Origin: Marivivens niveibacter
GTDB lineage: Bacteria; Pseudomonadota; Alphaproteobacteria; Rhodobacterales; Rhodobacteraceae
Direction of reading: 5' to 3'
DNA: 64,000 nt
NCBI RefSeq assembly: GCF_002150005.2
Contig: NZ_MSPP01000001.1
Coordinates: 186,001 to 250,000 of the forward strand
The position numbers were made by a program, and so were the translations under genes. The notes below the pieces were generated by a model that saw only the letters and a program-made list of their open reading frames with translations, was not told the DNA's origin and searched no databases. Below, piece after piece: positions 44,771 to 55,188 of this stretch. The stretch's first letter is position 1. The number at the start of each line of letters is the position of its first letter.

Positions 44771-46051
44771 ATGAGTATGACCACCGCCCTGTCCGGGCTG
44801 ATTGCCGCACAGCAGGACATTTCGACCACTTCGCACAACATCGCAAACGTGGGCACCAACGCGTTCCGCAAAAGCCGCGCGGAATTCCAAGATGACTACT
44901 ACACCACACCGATGGATAGTTTCCGCACTGTGGTCGGTTCTGGTACCCACATGAGCCGAGTTGCCGTTCAGTTTGAACAGGGTAACTTTGTTGCGACGGG
45001 TCAGACGTTGGATATGGCGATCCAAGGCGCAGGTTTCTTTGCGGTTTCTCCGCAATTGGATTTGCAGGGTAAACCGACCGAAATTCAATACACCCGAAAC
45101 GGTGCGTTCAGTTTGGACGCAAGCGGCCAGATCGCAGACAGCGCAGGTCGCCCATTGATGACGTGGCCAGTGGCCCAAGATGGGTCGATGCTGGATAGCA
45201 ATACGTCGGCTTTGTCGCCTGTGCAGATCCCGCTCACACGCGGCGAATTTACAGCGACAACGGACATGACGCTGGACCTGAATTTCCCTGTCGATGATGC
45301 GATGCTGAACAACCAGGATGCGGTTCCGCCGACCAACGCGTTTGATCCAGATGATTCCACGACATACGCATTTTCGACACCAGTCCCAGTCATGGACGGA
45401 AACGGTGAATCGGTAGAAGCGCGCGCCTATTTCATTAAAACCAAATCGCCTGATCCTTTGGACGATACAACTGTTTATGAAATGCGCATGACCGTTGACG
45501 GCCTAGAGGTCCCATCGGCAAATGCACCAGCGACCGAAACGATTACCTTTGACACGCTTGGCCGTGTTACCGCGACATCGGGAACAATGGAATTTGGGGA
45601 TGGTGCCGTCGAATACACAATCGACCCAAGCGCATCTAGCCTATCCGAAGACCCTTTTGCGGTGATGGCTGCAAATCATAATGGTGAAAACCCAATCGGC
45701 CTGTCGAACCTAGAGGTCGACCAAATGGGCGTCATCTGGGCGAACTATGGATCGGACGAACGTATCGCGCTGGCACGTGTTGCTGTTGCTAATTTCTCGA
45801 ACCCACAAGGCCTGCGTCAGACTGGTAACGCCAGTTTCGAAGCCGCCGCTGAATCGGGCGAACCAATGCACACCGCACCAGGCGAAGACGGACTGGGTCA
45901 ATTGCAGTCGGGTATGTTGGAACGTTCTAACGTCGATCTGACCGAAGAATTGGTAAACCTGATCACGGCTCAGCGGAACTATCAGGCAAACGCCAAGGCG
46001 ATGGAAACATCGTCGTCCCTGATGCAGACCATCATGAACATCCGTAACTAA
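44771..46051 (+). CDS. flgE: Flagellar hook protein FlgE
   Basis: A 426-residue hook subunit. The N-terminal MSMTTALSGLIAAQQDISTT and SHNIANVGTNAFRKSRAEF form the D0 and linker region. The middle (about 80-330) is the variable surface part. The C-terminal GMLERSNVDLTEELVNLITA and QRNYQANAKAMETSS complete D0. Length is in the normal range. It is preceded by GGAGAAGATAAAG and lies within the flg operon. Confidence 0.95.
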   Translation: MSMTTALSGLIAAQQDISTTSHNIANVGTNAFRKSRAEFQDDYYTTPMDSFRTVVGSGTHMSRVAVQFEQGNFVATGQTLDMAIQGAGFFAVSPQLDLQGKPTEIQYTRNGAFSLDASGQIADSAGRPLMTWPVAQDGSMLDSNTSALSPVQIPLTRGEFTATTDMTLDLNFPVDDAMLNNQDAVPPTNAFDPDDSTTYAFSTPVPVMDGNGESVEARAYFIKTKSPDPLDDTTVYEMRMTVDGLEVPSANAPATETITFDTLGRVTATSGTMEFGDGAVEYTIDPSASSLSEDPFAVMAANHNGENPIGLSNLEVDQMGVIWANYGSDERIALARVAVANFSNPQGLRQTGNASFEAAAESGEPMHTAPGEDGLGQLQSGMLERSNVDLTEELVNLITAQRNYQANAKAMETSSSLMQTIMNIRN

Positions 46052-46082
46052 TCGGATTTTCTAAGGTAAAGGAGACGCAGAA

Positions 46083-46841
46083 ATGGATCGTATGATTTAC
46101 ACGATGATGAATACTTTGGATTCATCGCGCACTCAGCACACCATTTCTGCCAACAACCTTGCAAACATGAACGTGCCGGGTTTCCGGCGCGATTTGCCAA
46201 CCTTTGAAGGTTCGGCACAGCTTCAGGATAATACGAGTTTTGAAAGCCGCCTGTTTCAGCTGGAATCCGAACGGTCTTCGTTTTCGAATGACACGGGTTT
46301 CATGGATCAAACGGGCGACCCGTTTGACGTCGCCATTATGGAAGACGGTTTTTTCTATGTCCGCGAAGGAAATGGAGAAGTCGGCCTAACCCGCCGTGGT
46401 GATCTGGCGACAGATGCACAAGGCCGATTGGTCAACGGTGCTAACGAACTGATGCTGAACGCGGGGTTTGAACCGATCGTCGTTCCGCCTTATCGATCCA
46501 TCCAGATCACTGAGGTAGGGCAGGTCATCATCGAACCAATAGGCGGCGGCGAAGGCGAAAAGATCGAAGTCGGTCTGTTGGCCACAGTCGTGCCTGACGG
46601 CGAACAACTGTCCAAAAGCGAAGACGCCCTGATCCGCCGCGTCGATGGAACGGTGCCAGAACCTAATCAGATGGCGATCGTTCGGCAGGGCGTTCTAGAA
46701 GGATCGAACGTCAACGCCACCGAAGAATTGCTGGCGACGATTGATATTCAGCGCGGGTTCGAGATGAACATGAAAATGATCACCACCGCAAAAGAACTGG
46801 ACGAGGCCGGCGCGTCATTAATGCGGCCCCCAGGCGAATAA
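46083..46841 (+). CDS. flgF: Flagellar basal-body rod protein FlgF
   Basis: A 252-residue proximal rod protein. ISANNLANMNVPGFRRDLPT (about 21-40) is the signature and DPFDVAIMEDGFFYVREGNG (about 79-98) is a typical hook/rod strand. The C-terminal GVLEGSNVNATEELLATIDI and QRGFEMNMKMI complete the D0 helices. A strong AAAGGAGACG site precedes it. It is followed by a 90-base gap that holds a sigma-54 promoter for flgG. Confidence 0.94.
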   Translation: MDRMIYTMMNTLDSSRTQHTISANNLANMNVPGFRRDLPTFEGSAQLQDNTSFESRLFQLESERSSFSNDTGFMDQTGDPFDVAIMEDGFFYVREGNGEVGLTRRGDLATDAQGRLVNGANELMLNAGFEPIVVPPYRSIQITEVGQVIIEPIGGGEGEKIEVGLLATVVPDGEQLSKSEDALIRRVDGTVPEPNQMAIVRQGVLEGSNVNATEELLATIDIQRGFEMNMKMITTAKELDEAGASLMRPPGE

Positions 46842-46874
46842 TTTCCTAAACAATTGGTGCCCCGTGCCGTAAGG

Positions 46875-46891
46875 TTGGCACGCCCTTTGCA
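46875..46891 (+). promoter_or_regulatory. Sigma-54 promoter before flgG
   Basis: TTGGCACG-CCCT-TTGCA is a perfect match to the sigma-54 consensus, with GG and GC ten bases apart. The predicted start near 46902 leaves a leader of about 30 bases before flgG. It lies in the only sizeable gap of the flg cluster, so flgG onward can be transcribed separately from flgB-F. Confidence 0.9.
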
Positions 46892-46931
46892 GCATAGACA
46901 TCAACAGAGCCACCGATGATGGAGCCTTACG

Positions 46932-47723
46932 ATGTCTACCGATGCAATGCACGTCGCGAAAACCGGCCTGAACGCGCAGCAAACCCGCCTTCAGGTGATC
47001 GCCAACAACTTGGCGAACGTGAATACCACCGGTTTCAAACGCGACCGCGCCAATTTTGAATCCCTGCTGTATCAGGTCGAACGCCCCGGCGGCGACCAAA
47101 CGTCAGAGGCGACAAACCTAACCTCGGCATTGGCCATTGGTACGGGCGTTCGTGTTGTAAGCACCGACAAACTCTACAGCCAAGGCGCATTGACCGACAC
47201 GGGCAACGCGCTGGACGTGGCGATCAACGGGCAGGGTTTCTTTCAGGTTCTGATGCCTGATGGCCGCATTGGTTATACCCGTGATGGTTCGTTTTCCATG
47301 AACCAAGAAGGCACGCTGACCACCGCATCGGGTTATGTAGTGCAGCCTGAAATGCAGATCCCCGCAGGGGCATCGCAAATCAGCATCTCAAACGACGGCA
47401 TTGTCAGTGTGATCATGCCCGGTCAGACCCAACCCGAAGAGGTCGGCCAGATCACTTTGGCCAACTTTGCGAACCCGCGTGGTTTGGAACCAATTGGCGA
47501 AAACTTTCTGGTGGAAACTTTGGCCAGCGGCGAACCAGTTGTCTCCGCCCCTCAGGCCGAAGGTGCAGGTCAGCTGACCCAAGGGATGCTCGAGGCGTCG
47601 AACGTGAACGTGGTGCAGGAATTGGTCGATATGATCGAAACCCAGCGCGCCTATGAAATCAATTCAAAATCAATCTCGGCTGCGGACGAAATGCTTCGCT
47701 ACATGTCGAATAAAATGGGTTAA
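46932..47723 (+). CDS. flgG: Flagellar distal rod protein FlgG
   Basis: A 263-residue distal rod subunit. The N-terminal QVIANNLANVNTTGFKRDRA (about 23-42) followed by NFESLLYQ, and the C-terminal GMLEASNVNVVQELVDMIET with QRAYEINSKSI, are nearly invariant in FlgG. Its start follows GGAGCC. It is the first gene after an internal sigma-54 promoter and leads into flgH, flgI, flgJ, flgK and flgL. Confidence 0.96.
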   Translation: MSTDAMHVAKTGLNAQQTRLQVIANNLANVNTTGFKRDRANFESLLYQVERPGGDQTSEATNLTSALAIGTGVRVVSTDKLYSQGALTDTGNALDVAINGQGFFQVLMPDGRIGYTRDGSFSMNQEGTLTTASGYVVQPEMQIPAGASQISISNDGIVSVIMPGQTQPEEVGQITLANFANPRGLEPIGENFLVETLASGEPVVSAPQAEGAGQLTQGMLEASNVNVVQELVDMIETQRAYEINSKSISAADEMLRYMSNKMG

Positions 47724-47728
47724 TCGTC

Positions 47729-48388
47729 ATGCGTATTTTGTCCCTAATTGCTGGTCTTTCCTTGGTCGCTGGATGCACATCCACCTACGTCCAAGAAGTC
47801 ACATCCGCCAGCTACGAACCCGTTTATCCGGTCGAAGCATCCTATCAACCAGAGCGCAATCCAACAGGTGGTATCTATTCCGCTGCTGCGCAGGGTTTGT
47901 TTGTACAGGATCGCCGCGCATCCCAAGTTGGCGATGTTCTGACCGTCGAATTGTCCGAACGTTTTTCGGCGTCAAAATCGCAAAGCGCCAGCAATGGCCG
48001 TTCGTCGTCCTACAGCGCGGATTTGCCCGGTTTCTTGGGTGCATTGGACGATAGCGCGCTGACCACCAGTTCGTCGCAATCGTTCTCTGGCAATGGTGCT
48101 GCGGCGCAATCGAATTCGCTGCGGGGCCGTATGACGGTACAGGTCGCGCGAGTTCTGCCAGGTGGGCTGCTGGAAATCATGGGCGAAAAACGTCTGACCC
48201 TGAACACAGGCAACGAATATATTCGCGTCACGGGCATTATCCGCCAAGAGGATATTACTGCCGAAAACACAGTCGACAGTGATCGTATCGCCAACGCCGA
48301 CATTCAATACGTCGGTGCCGGCCAGACCGCAGACACTGCACGTCCAGGTTGGCTGGGTCGTGCTATGACAGTGGCGGCGCCGCTATGA
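47729..48388 (+). CDS. flgH: Flagellar L-ring lipoprotein FlgH
   Basis: A 219-residue outer-membrane lipoprotein that forms the L-ring around the rod. The signal [16 protein letters not shown] puts lipidation at Cys16. [20 protein letters not shown] and [19 protein letters not shown] (about 60-85) are the FlgH core, and the C-terminal [15 protein letters not shown] and ADIQYVGAG are diagnostic. It overlaps flgI by four bases. Confidence 0.95.
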   Translation: MRILSLIAGLSLVAGCTSTYVQEVTSASYEPVYPVEASYQPERNPTGGIYSAAAQGLFVQDRRASQVGDVLTVELSERFSASKSQSASNGRSSSYSADLPGFLGALDDSALTTSSSQSFSGNGAAAQSNSLRGRMTVQVARVLPGGLLEIMGEKRLTLNTGNEYIRVTGIIRQEDITAENTVDSDRIANADIQYVGAGQTADTARPGWLGRAMTVAAPL

Positions 48389-49503
48389 TCCGCGCGCTGG
48401 TAATGATCGCGGCGCTGGTATTCAGCGCGGGCGCGGCCCAAGCGGACCGCCTAAAAGATATGACAACCATTTCCGGCGTTCGGTCAAACCCGCTGGTTGG
48501 TTACGGCATTGTCGTGGGTTTGTCGGGGACAGGTGACGGTAATTCGGGCCTGACCTTGCAATCCATGCAGTCGATGTTGTCGCGCATGGGGCTGGCGGTT
48601 GAGGTAGGTGACATCAATGCCAAAAACGCCGCCGCTGTGATGGTTACCGCTGAACTGGGCCCATTCCTGAAAGAGGGTCAAGAAATCGACGTCACCGTTG
48701 CGACCGTTGGTCAGGCGAAATCGCTGCAGGGCGGTACGCTGCTTATGACGCCTCTTATGGGCGCAGACGGCGAAATCTATGCCATTGCGCAGGGCAACCT
48801 GATCGTTGGTGGTTTGGGCGTGCAGGGCGCGGACGGCAGTTCGGTGACAGTGAATATTCCGACCGTTGGCCGTATCCCCAATGGTGCGTCTGTCGAACGT
48901 ATGGTCGATAGCCCGTTTCAGGACGGTGACTATCTGATGATGAACCTCAACCGCGGAGATTTTTCCACGGCCGCTGCAACAGCCGAAGCCATTAACGAAG
49001 TATTTGGCCCAGACGTCGCTGTTGCGTTGGACGGCACCACCATTCGCGTCCGTGCGCCCGCCGATCCCGATCAGCGTGTGTCGTTCGTGGGGCTTTTGGA
49101 AAACATCGAAGTCACTCCAGATCCACCCGCTGCCAAAGTGGTCGTAAATTCCCGTACTGGCACCGTTGTCATCGGTGGAGAGGTTCTGGTCACGCCCGCA
49201 GCTGTCACCCACGGCGGTCTGACGGTCACGGTAAACGAAGATTACGATGTGCAGCAGCAGGCGACCGTTGCAATGAACGGGGACACCACTGTCATTCAGC
49301 CCGATGAACCCATCGTGACGCCGGACAGCCAGCTGTACATCAACGAAGACCCCGCAAAGGCATTTCTATTCGATCCTGGTGTATCGCTTGCATCGTTGGT
49401 CGACGCCATCAACGCTGTCGGCGCATCCCCTGGCGATCTGGTCGCCATCCTAGAAGCTTTGCGCGAAGCAGGCGCACTGCGTGCCGAACTGGTCGTGATC
49501 TAA
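48385..49503 (+). CDS. flgI: Flagellar P-ring protein FlgI
   Basis: A 372-residue periplasmic protein that forms the P-ring in the peptidoglycan layer. The ATG at 48385 overlaps the flgH stop and gives a cleavable signal ([20 protein letters not shown]). An upstream in-frame start would add twelve non-signal residues. The mature start [20 protein letters not shown] (then [12 protein letters not shown]) and the C-terminal [20 protein letters not shown] are conserved throughout the family. Confidence 0.96.
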   Translation: MIRALVMIAALVFSAGAAQADRLKDMTTISGVRSNPLVGYGIVVGLSGTGDGNSGLTLQSMQSMLSRMGLAVEVGDINAKNAAAVMVTAELGPFLKEGQEIDVTVATVGQAKSLQGGTLLMTPLMGADGEIYAIAQGNLIVGGLGVQGADGSSVTVNIPTVGRIPNGASVERMVDSPFQDGDYLMMNLNRGDFSTAAATAEAINEVFGPDVAVALDGTTIRVRAPADPDQRVSFVGLLENIEVTPDPPAAKVVVNSRTGTVVIGGEVLVTPAAVTHGGLTVTVNEDYDVQQQATVAMNGDTTVIQPDEPIVTPDSQLYINEDPAKAFLFDPGVSLASLVDAINAVGASPGDLVAILEALREAGALRAELVVI

Positions 49504-49513
49504 GGAAAGTCCA

Positions 49514-49822
49514 ATGGATATCAACGCACCTGCATCACTGTATTCCGTCAATCAAACGCAGGCCCCCAGCCTGAACAACAGCGGCCGCGCGACCGAGCAA
49601 GACCTACGCGACGCGGCAGACGGATTTGAATCGCTCTTTGTGACGATGATGCTCAAGGCGGGGCGCGCAGCCAGTTTCGGCGACGAACTGACGGGCGGCA
49701 AGGGCGTTGAAATGGCCCAAGGCCTGTTTGACAGCAAAGTCGCCGAAGTCACCGCAAACCGCACAAATCTGGGCATCTCAGATGCCATTTTCCGTCAATT
49801 CGGCGGACACACATACAGGTAA
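49514..49822 (+). CDS. flgJ: Rod-binding protein FlgJ, short form without muramidase domain
   Basis: A 102-residue protein with only the rod-binding (rod-cap) domain: ATEQDLRDAADGFESLFVTM (about 26-45) and MMLKAGRAASFGDELTGG. Enterobacterial FlgJ is about 313 residues and carries a C-terminal peptidoglycan hydrolase, which is absent here. This short form is the one described in Rhodobacter sphaeroides, where a separate enzyme, SltF, cuts the cell wall. An SltF-like gene lies at 55216. Confidence 0.92.
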   Translation: MDINAPASLYSVNQTQAPSLNNSGRATEQDLRDAADGFESLFVTMMLKAGRAASFGDELTGGKGVEMAQGLFDSKVAEVTANRTNLGISDAIFRQFGGHTYR

Positions 49823-49829
49823 CAGATAG

Positions 49830-52800
49830 ATGCCCAACCTTCTTGATATCGGCACTTCGGCCCTGATGGCCTATCGCACGGCGCTGACGACAACAGGCGA
49901 GAACATCGCCAACGCAGCGACCGATGGGTACAGCCGCCGTGATACAGTCGTCAAAGAAATCGCTGGCGGTCAGATGACCGTAACCAGCCAGAATTCAGGC
50001 GGGCAGGGCGTTATTGTTGATCAGGTGCGCCGCGCATTCGACGGTTTTCTGGCCGAACGCGTTCGCACGACAGCGGGGGAATATACCTCGGCTGAAACAT
50101 TCCAGACGATCAGCAGTGCGATCGAAGATCTGTTTTTGCCATCCGTCGGCGGGATCGCGACTGGTCTGGACCGTTTCTTTAGCGGCCTGTCCACCTTGTC
50201 GGGCAACCCTGCTGATACTGCGCTGCGTCAGGCGGCGATGGAATCTGCCAATTCTTTGGCCACGTCGATCGCGGATGTTGCGGTGGGCCTACAGTCGTTG
50301 CGCGCCGATGTTGTGACGCAGGCGAATACGGCAAATGATCTGCTGAATGAAAAAATGTCCGCATTGGCCGAATTGCAGGACGGTATGACGGGCGCATCCA
50401 ACGACAACGGCGGTTTGAACCCGTTGATGGATGAACGCGACCGACTGCTGCGCGATATTTCGGAAATCGTTGGCAATAAGGTCAAATTGGACGAATTCGG
50501 CCGTGCCAAAGTGTACTTGGGCGACAACGAAGGTGGCCCAATCCTGGTCGATACTGGAGAAGCTGTACGTAGCGAGCTGGACACCGACGAAGACCTGCGC
50601 ATGGTTCTGACCCGCGATGGCGTATCCAAAGAAAGCACACAAATCACAGGCGGCCTGATCGAAGGCTACCGCGCCGCCTTGGCAGCGATTGACGAAGCAG
50701 CGGTACAGCTGGACGCTTTTGCGCGCCGTATCGCGACCGATGTGAACACGCTGCATTCGTCAGGTTTGGATAAGAACGGTGATTTCGGTGGCGAGCTGTT
50801 TTCGATGGACGGCTGGGACGTAAAACCCGACTTGGTCAATCAGGGTTCCGCTTTTGTCGAATTTGCGGTCACGGATGACGAATTGGCCGGTGACCTACAA
50901 ACTTTTACCCTGACCCGCGATGACGCGGCAGGTGAATGGATCGCCAAGGATCAAGCGGGGGATGAAATCGGGCGCGGCGCGTCTGTTTTGACATTGTCGG
51001 GTGTAACGCTGACCCTGACCGGAACCTTTGTCGATGGCGATCGTCTGACGATTTCGCCGCGTACGGGCAAGGCGATTGATATGAAGATGGCGCTGAATGA
51101 TCCGGCTGAATTTGCCGCATCTGCCGCCAATCTGGTTGCGCCATTGGCCAGCAATTCGGGCACCGCAGATGCTGTTATGGCGCTGGTTCCCGCATCAGAA
51201 CCTGCCGTTCCTGACCTATCGACCATTTTGCCGGTCTCTGGGTCGGGTGCTGACGCGGCGAATTTGCTGTCGTCGGGCGTTGTTGGCTATGTACCTGCCT
51301 CTGCATCATCTTTGTCGTTGGCGGCCATGGGGCAGCAATCGACGCAGGATTTTGTCGTATCAGACGCTCAGGCGGCATCGGCGACGGCTCTGAATTTTTC
51401 CATTGCGGGTACGGCGTATAGTTTTGATCTATCCGCTGTTGGCGCGGCAGATGCGTCCGATTTGGCGGCTGCGCTAAATGCTGGCACGGTACAAACCGCG
51501 GCGGGCGAAACATTGGCCGATCTGGGTGTTCATGCAGCGGGCACCTCAGGGGCGCTGTCGTTGTCGCTGGGTGTCGGCGATTTCGATGCGGCGGCAACGC
51601 TGTCATCGGGCGCAGGGGCGTCTTCGGGCGCGCTGATCCCTGCGCAATCGGGCGGCGGCCAGATCCAGATTTTCACCCGCAACGGCGTACAGTTGGCAGG
51701 TCCAGCGCTGGATGCAACTGCGGCGGCTGCTTTGTTGACCGAAGACAACGGTTTCTTTGATGGAGCCACCTATATCCGTGACTACCTGTATGGAGATGAC
51801 GCGAATGGCTATCGCGGTCTGACGCGCAATGAACAGAACATTCCAGGGGCTCAGGCGGTTAATCTAACGCTTTCTGCGCCAATCACATGGACATCGCCAG
51901 CGCAGCGCCCGTTGTCGGACGCTGAAACGCTGTCGATCGGCTATATGCTGGGCGAAGATCAGGAAATTAATTTGCCTCAGGGCGCTTCGGCGGCGCGGGC
52001 AGCGGCGATGATCGCGCCCAATATCACAGGCATGTCTGTCGATGCGGATACCAGCGCGGGACTGACCATTAGCGCCGATGGCAATGTGTCCTTTGTCATA
52101 GAAGGCACGAATGTCGAACCATTGTCGATCAATGGTTTGGTGTCTGGCGGACGGATGGACAGCATCGCGGCGGCTATCAATGCGCGCACCGCTGCCACGG
52201 GCATCACCGCAAGTCTGGCTCAGGACGGATCGCGGATTGTTCTAAACCACCCAGACGGCGAAAACATTGCGATTTCGGCCTTTACCCATTCGGCAGGCGG
52301 CACGATGGACATCACCCCAGCGGGTGCAGATGGATTGCCCAGCGGCACAGCTACGACCATCGGGGCGGGCGTTGACGGCATCTCGGTCACTGGAACGCTG
52401 ACGTTCAATGCGCCTACTGCATTTGGTTTGGGCTACGATTCCGTCATGTATAGTTCTGCCGTTGATACAAATGGCGGCGGGCTGGTGTCGCAGTCCTATG
52501 GGCAGGCTGGTGCAGTCCAGACATTTACCTTTAGCCCGATAGATGATTTTGACGCGGGCGCTGCATCGGTCGACGGCCTTACGGCCCAAGCGCCTAGCAC
52601 GCAATACACGCTGAACATGTCGGGTCAAACTGTGACCTATGCTGGGGCTGATCCAGCGGCTGGACTTGCCGCAGCATTGCGCAGCGAAGCCCCTCAAGCC
52701 GCCATGACAGGCGCAGCATTGGCCAGCCTGCCGCCCGCCGGTGCGGCCACATCCGTGAAATTGGGCGAAGACACTTATGTTCTGCGTATGACGACCAGCG

Positions 52801-53924
52801 GTATCACCGTCTCTGGTCCTGAAGAGGGGCGTTTGACCGCCAGCTTTGACGGATCAAACCGCCTGAATATCTCGGTCAATGACGGCACGTTGGATGGCGC
52901 GGCATTGTATGTGCCGTTGGGCACATCTGGCGCGGGTGATTTCGGCATCGCACAATCGCAGTCGCCAACGTCAACCTTGACTGGTCAAACGATGGACCCC
53001 GCAGGGTTGCCTTCGTCGATGGATATTGATGTGAACGGCACGATCTACACCGTGCCTGTTTCGACAGGCGGTGCCGCAGTTCCGACGGGGTTCCCAGGAT
53101 CGGCCGCAATGGTCGGCGGTCAGATCGAATTCACTTTTGATCCTGGCACGGGTCCTGTCAGCATCGAACCGTCGGCAGGCGCAACTGCGGCAGGGTTTGG
53201 CGTTTTGGGTATGACGGCAAAAGTGTCGGGCGATGAACTGACGTTCAAATCGTCCACTGGCGTTTCAATCGATGCTGATATCACGGTTACATCAGCCGCC
53301 AGCCAACGGATCACACTGGATGACCTACCCGAAGAAGATCTGATCATCGTCATGTCGGGTGCGACCCCGATGCGACTGGGCGGCGGGTACGAAGCGGGCG
53401 AATTGACTGGCTATTCGCCGTCCGTGCGCGTTGATGTCGCCGATGCCGAAGCTGGCGTTGTGCGACTGGTCGATAACGACACTGGTCACACGATTGCAGA
53501 GCGTACCCTAGATGACAGCAATGCGGCTGAATTTGGCACCGTCCAGTTTTCGCTGTCCGGATCGGCACAAGATGGTGACGGGTTCGTCATGATGGCGAAT
53601 GAAGGTTTTATTAACGACAGCCGCAACATCAACGCGATGGCCGCATTGCGCAACGCTGATCCAACATCGGGCGAAGGCGGCTTTGGCCGTATCCTAGCGG
53701 CGCTACAGGCCCAAAAAGGAGCGATGGTTTCCGCAGCCGAAGCGCGCGTTGAAGTCACCGACGCCAACCGCGAAAGCGCTGAGCGCGTCTATGCCGACCG
53801 CACCGCCGTTGATCTGGACGAAGAGGCCGCGCGCCTGATCGACCAACAGCAGGCCTATCAGGCCTCTGCTCGTATCCTGACCGTGGCGAACGAATTGTTC
53901 GACACATTGCTAAATTCACTCTGA
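49830..53924 (+). CDS. flgK: Hook-associated protein 1 FlgK with giant central region
   Basis: A 1364-residue hook-filament junction protein, more than twice the usual length (about 450-700). The conserved ends are intact: LTTTGENIANAATDGYSRRD near residue 20 with GVIVDQVRRAFDGFLAER, and the C-terminal LIDQQQAYQASARILTVANE. Between about 400 and 1230 lies a low-conservation Ala/Gly/Ser/Thr/Asp-rich region of beta-strand character. Rhodobacter sphaeroides Fla1 FlgK has a very similar oversized central part. The reading frame is continuous with no sign of fusion error. It starts eight bases after flgJ. Confidence 0.95.
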   Translation: MPNLLDIGTSALMAYRTALTTTGENIANAATDGYSRRDTVVKEIAGGQMTVTSQNSGGQGVIVDQVRRAFDGFLAERVRTTAGEYTSAETFQTISSAIEDLFLPSVGGIATGLDRFFSGLSTLSGNPADTALRQAAMESANSLATSIADVAVGLQSLRADVVTQANTANDLLNEKMSALAELQDGMTGASNDNGGLNPLMDERDRLLRDISEIVGNKVKLDEFGRAKVYLGDNEGGPILVDTGEAVRSELDTDEDLRMVLTRDGVSKESTQITGGLIEGYRAALAAIDEAAVQLDAFARRIATDVNTLHSSGLDKNGDFGGELFSMDGWDVKPDLVNQGSAFVEFAVTDDELAGDLQTFTLTRDDAAGEWIAKDQAGDEIGRGASVLTLSGVTLTLTGTFVDGDRLTISPRTGKAIDMKMALNDPAEFAASAANLVAPLASNSGTADAVMALVPASEPAVPDLSTILPVSGSGADAANLLSSGVVGYVPASASSLSLAAMGQQSTQDFVVSDAQAASATALNFSIAGTAYSFDLSAVGAADASDLAAALNAGTVQTAAGETLADLGVHAAGTSGALSLSLGVGDFDAAATLSSGAGASSGALIPAQSGGGQIQIFTRNGVQLAGPALDATAAAALLTEDNGFFDGATYIRDYLYGDDANGYRGLTRNEQNIPGAQAVNLTLSAPITWTSPAQRPLSDAETLSIGYMLGEDQEINLPQGASAARAAAMIAPNITGMSVDADTSAGLTISADGNVSFVIEGTNVEPLSINGLVSGGRMDSIAAAINARTAATGITASLAQDGSRIVLNHPDGENIAISAFTHSAGGTMDITPAGADGLPSGTATTIGAGVDGISVTGTLTFNAPTAFGLGYDSVMYSSAVDTNGGGLVSQSYGQAGAVQTFTFSPIDDFDAGAASVDGLTAQAPSTQYTLNMSGQTVTYAGADPAAGLAAALRSEAPQAAMTGAALASLPPAGAATSVKLGEDTYVLRMTTSGITVSGPEEGRLTASFDGSNRLNISVNDGTLDGAALYVPLGTSGAGDFGIAQSQSPTSTLTGQTMDPAGLPSSMDIDVNGTIYTVPVSTGGAAVPTGFPGSAAMVGGQIEFTFDPGTGPVSIEPSAGATAAGFGVLGMTAKVSGDELTFKSSTGVSIDADITVTSAASQRITLDDLPEEDLIIVMSGATPMRLGGGYEAGELTGYSPSVRVDVADAEAGVVRLVDNDTGHTIAERTLDDSNAAEFGTVQFSLSGSAQDGDGFVMMANEGFINDSRNINAMAALRNADPTSGEGGFGRILAALQAQKGAMVSAAEARVEVTDANRESAERVYADRTAVDLDEEAARLIDQQQAYQASARILTVANELFDTLLNSL

Positions 53925-53931
53925 GGGTCCC

Positions 53932-55188
53932 ATGAGTATCGGTAACGTCCTATTTACAGAATTCGCAACACGCGGTTTTGCCCGTGTGCAGGATGATATT
54001 TCAGAACTTCAGGCACTGATTTCGTCGGGTAAAAACGATCCTCGGTCTTCGGCTGATCAAATGCGGGCGGCTCAGCTGTCTGCGTTCAAAGAGCAAGAGG
54101 CAGCCGTTGCACACTTTTCAAATGCCGCTGAACAGGCATCCAGCCGTGTGGCGTTGTCGGATCAGGCAATCGGGGATGCGGCGGTCATCATGCGCCGGAT
54201 GCAGGAATTGGCTATCACAGCGGGCAATGACACGCTGACCGGCGCTGGGCTTGCTGGTCTGCGGGCCGAGGCAGAGACGCTGCGGTCGTCGCTGGTAGAA
54301 ATCGCAAACCGTGTTGATGGTCTGGGGCAGCCGCTGTTTTCGGGCTATTCGCCCAGCCCCGCGTTCACCGAAACCAAAGAAGGCGTAATTTACAACGGTG
54401 ACGAAGGTCGGCCTTCGCAACGGTTGTCGGAAACCCTGACGTTGCCCGTCGGTGTGAATGGCAGTGAATTATTTGGCGCCGTCGATGGAGGGGCCGAAGG
54501 CATGTTCGACATGATCGACGGGCTGATCGCGAGCTTTGGTCAGGCCATGTACAACGCCCGCCCAAAACTAGAAGTCGCCGAAAAAGCCGAGTTAAAATTG
54601 AACGCGGATCGCACAGAAAAAACCGTGACGATGACGATTGAGGGGCCAACAGGCGCTGTCGAAGTGTCCGCGCCCGTTGTCGCGGGACTGCATGGACCGA
54701 TGATCGACGCCATCAATGCGGAAACCGCAAATACGGGCATTACCGCATCGTTGGCCGATGATGGCGAAGGCATCATTTTAGAAGCCGCAGGTTACATGAC
54801 CGTTTCACAGATGTCGCGCAGTGACGAACCGAATGCGCCAATTGGATCTCTTCAGCAGCTTCAGACGAACAGCGCTAATCTACAGGATCCGATTTTGATA
54901 CGTACTCAGGACAAATCGCAGGACGCGATGATCGCAAATGTCGATCGCGCTCTTGATCATCTGGCCGAAAAACGTGCCGAGGTTGGCGCAATGGGCGCAA
55001 CCGTGGATTCCCAAAAAGAAGCTTTGGATACCCGCAGCCTGAATATTGCCGAGGCGATTTCAGGATTAGAAGATTTGGATGTCGCGGCGGCTGTCACGCG
55101 ATTGCAGTCTCTGTTGCTAACGCGGGATGCATCGCAGCAGACATTCGTGAAAATCACGCAGACATCGTTGTTCGATTACCTGCGTTAA
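53932..55188 (+). CDS. flgL: Hook-associated protein 3 FlgL
   Basis: A 418-residue junction protein between FlgK and the filament. The flagellin-like N-terminus (about 1-145, with LQALISSGKNDPRSSADQMR and RMQELAITAGNDTLTGAGLA) and C-terminus (about 330-418, ending VKITQTSLFDYLR) are conserved. The middle is variable. It follows flgK by seven bases and ends the flg set before sltF. Confidence 0.93.
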   Translation: MSIGNVLFTEFATRGFARVQDDISELQALISSGKNDPRSSADQMRAAQLSAFKEQEAAVAHFSNAAEQASSRVALSDQAIGDAAVIMRRMQELAITAGNDTLTGAGLAGLRAEAETLRSSLVEIANRVDGLGQPLFSGYSPSPAFTETKEGVIYNGDEGRPSQRLSETLTLPVGVNGSELFGAVDGGAEGMFDMIDGLIASFGQAMYNARPKLEVAEKAELKLNADRTEKTVTMTIEGPTGAVEVSAPVVAGLHGPMIDAINAETANTGITASLADDGEGIILEAAGYMTVSQMSRSDEPNAPIGSLQQLQTNSANLQDPILIRTQDKSQDAMIANVDRALDHLAEKRAEVGAMGATVDSQKEALDTRSLNIAEAISGLEDLDVAAAVTRLQSLLLTRDASQQTFVKITQTSLFDYLR

